From the NCBI RefSeq assembly GCF_037975245.1, contig NC_092563.1, positions 18,715,594 through 18,779,593 on the forward strand: a stretch of 64,000 nucleotides of DNA, read 5' to 3'. Below the pieces are notes generated by a model, which saw only the letters and a program-made list of their open reading frames with translations, did not search any database and was not told the DNA's origin. The position numbers and the translations under genes were made by a program. The first letter of the stretch is position 1; each line of letters begins with the position of its first letter. Of the stretch, positions 62,290 to 64,000 are shown piece after piece. Source of the stretch: Apostichopus japonicus. Taxonomy: Eukaryota > Echinodermata > Holothuroidea > Aspidochirotida > Stichopodidae.

Positions 62290-62690
62290 TGTTCCTTACA
62301 TGTAAAAGACAAAACTGATGTACATATTATGTCTTCATTTAAGGAACTACAAAACTTTGTGATTGGCAAAGTGGGCTAGTAGAAGACAATCCCATTCACA
62401 TGAAATGTCTTCACACAAGGAATGACACAACCGTAATATGGCAATGTAGTCCTCACATGTACAAGACAAACTTATCCACATAGATGTCTGCACGCGAGGC
62501 ATTTCACAATTTGTGGCATGCAATGTGGTCCTCACAAGTAGGAAACAAACCTATTCACATGATATGTCTTCACACAAGGAATGACACAACCATAATTAGC
62601 AACCAAGTCCTCACATGTAAAAGACAAACTTATTCACATAAATATCTTCAGCCAAGGAATTTCATATTTTGTGAGAGTCATAATTACCGT
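62290..62690. repeat. Degenerate tandem repeat of about 79 bp
   Basis: About five units with the phrases CTCACATGTAAAAGACAAAC, TATTCACATGA(A/T)ATGTCTTC and ACACAAGGAATGACACAACC. Alternate units are more alike (159-bp spacing), so the array probably grew as a dimer. No coding frame is kept. Confidence 0.8.
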
Positions 62691-64000
62691 TTCTTCCATC
62701 TGCAAACAGATATGAACATCTTTTAACGTTTATCTGAAATATCACATCGGGACAAGAGGTAGAAATAACACTGACAAATTGTGCATTTAAACCACAAACT
62801 ATTAAAATTACCAATATCTTGATTAAAAAAAAAAGAAAATCATAAAATTAAATGTTACTTTTCAAAGTAAAAAGTTTTGGTTTGATATTTTTGGTTTGAA
62901 CTTTTTTAAAGAGATGTCTGCATAGTACCAAATTGTGTCCTTGCCATGATCCAATGTATTGTAAGATAAATACAAGACTCACACACAAATACTCAAACAA
63001 AGAGAGTAATTTTTATCCACATTCTGTAAATGTTTTATAGATACCACATACACAAGCATCTAACCAATGTTAGTTTGAAATTATTGTCCAGTAATACTCA
63101 GCGTCTTGCCATACTGCCATAACAATCAAGAAAGGACAATCCTCCTCAAATTCACTCGAGCATTAATAATTTGTTACTTTCAAGATAGCAGGAACTACCC
63201 CCAAGTACTGTTATTGGGATTCATCCTTGAGCACACCCTAATTAATTGACCAGCCACCATATGATTGTAAACACAAGTGTGCTAATGGCCAGCAGTATAC
63301 TTTCCAGTGTGGAGACAAAATTTGGCCTGACCACTGAAATAGTACACTGTGTGGTTTTAATCATGAATTTGTGCAGAAGCGTTCAGTATGGCTACTGTAG
63401 CATTACCAACTTTCTCCCCTGTGTTTGGCCAAAAACAGGGGACTATTAGGGGTGGTATTTGCTGTAGACAGGGAAGATGATAATGCCTGAGTCAAAGACA
63501 ACTTGAAATGGCTGAATTCTTGTTTGAAATTGGTTAAATGCAGATAAAGATGTGTAGTGAGTGCTGTTGGATAAATGGAAGAATTGTAAAAAAATACAAA
63601 GCCATTTAGTCTACCAATACTTGCCTAACTTTTTTCCATGCATAAGAATGTCATGCACATTTCGAACATCACATTTTGACACCGTAAACATGAGAGTAAA
63701 AAACACCAAGATGAATACTTCCTGCAGCCACAGTGAAAATAATAATAATAATAATAACTGGTTAAAATCTTATGACTTTTGTAGCAAATAATAAAGTTAA
63801 TACTGAATTGGAAAATGACAACAACAACTAAAACAAACAACAAAATGAGAATTATGTCTAAAGTCATCCTCTAATGCAACCCAGAAAGTGACAGCAAAGG
63901 GAGTTAGTAATTGTAATTATAGTTATTACCATAATATCAATCATCTACACAATAAGTTCTTTGTTCTTCTATCAATCTTATACAACAGCAAACCACGATT
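62691..64000. other. Non-coding stretch to the window end
   Basis: No exon or element supported. A short (ATA)n run lies near 63738-63757. Confidence 0.45.

Overview
This window looks like nuclear DNA of a marine invertebrate deuterostome, most likely an echinoderm (possibly a sea cucumber). The evidence is AT-rich sequence with GT-AG introns, a scavenger-receptor (SRCR) membrane protein, many hAT-type miniature elements, CR1/L2-like LINE debris, and frequent 'taggcct'-type words of the kind common in echinoderm genomes. The species call is an inference. Nothing in it is bacterial.

Three genes can be assembled exon by exon with consistent reading frames. (1) Plus strand 9961-28595: a complete 10-exon, 484-residue light chain of a heteromeric amino-acid transporter, closest to b(0,+)AT/SLC7A9. 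(2) Minus strand 42873-31626: a complete 8-exon, 377-residue FMN-dependent 2-hydroxyacid oxidase (HAO/glycolate oxidase family) ending in a peroxisomal AKL signal. (3) Minus strand 55489-49570: a three-exon, about 562-residue single-pass membrane protein with two SRCR domains and a proline-rich cytoplasmic tail with two PPxY motifs. Two weak candidate exons of an unidentified minus-strand gene lie at 251-310 and 3368-3565. The three genes share no evident pathway.

Layout: 0.6-3.35 kb is a large foldback palindrome. 5.5-7.2 kb is a broken hAT/DUF4371-type transposase and 8.6-9.6 kb a broken Ty3/gypsy pol fragment. 10-28.6 kb is the transporter gene, whose introns hold a 1.29-kb hAT-like element, inverted repeats and a nested cluster built from a 'CATTTCGCCCAAC' motif. 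30.0-30.6 kb is a tandem array of tRNA-like units with pol III boxes. 31.6-42.9 kb is the oxidase gene, with a 41-copy 53-bp array and a 9-copy 22-bp array. 44-49 kb holds repeats and a long TA microsatellite. 49.0-55.5 kb is the SRCR gene, with a U2-snRNA-derived retroposon in its first intron. 55.5-64 kb is mostly non-coding, with two more hAT miniature elements.

The most striking pattern is that tandem repeats are built on splice sites. In the oxidase gene the 53-bp unit is a copy of the exon-6 end plus its 5' splice site, and the 22-bp unit is a copy of the intron-2 3' splice site plus the first bases of exon 3. In the SRCR gene a 50-bp duplication copies another 3' splice site, and a 105-bp array starts about five bases inside a donor.
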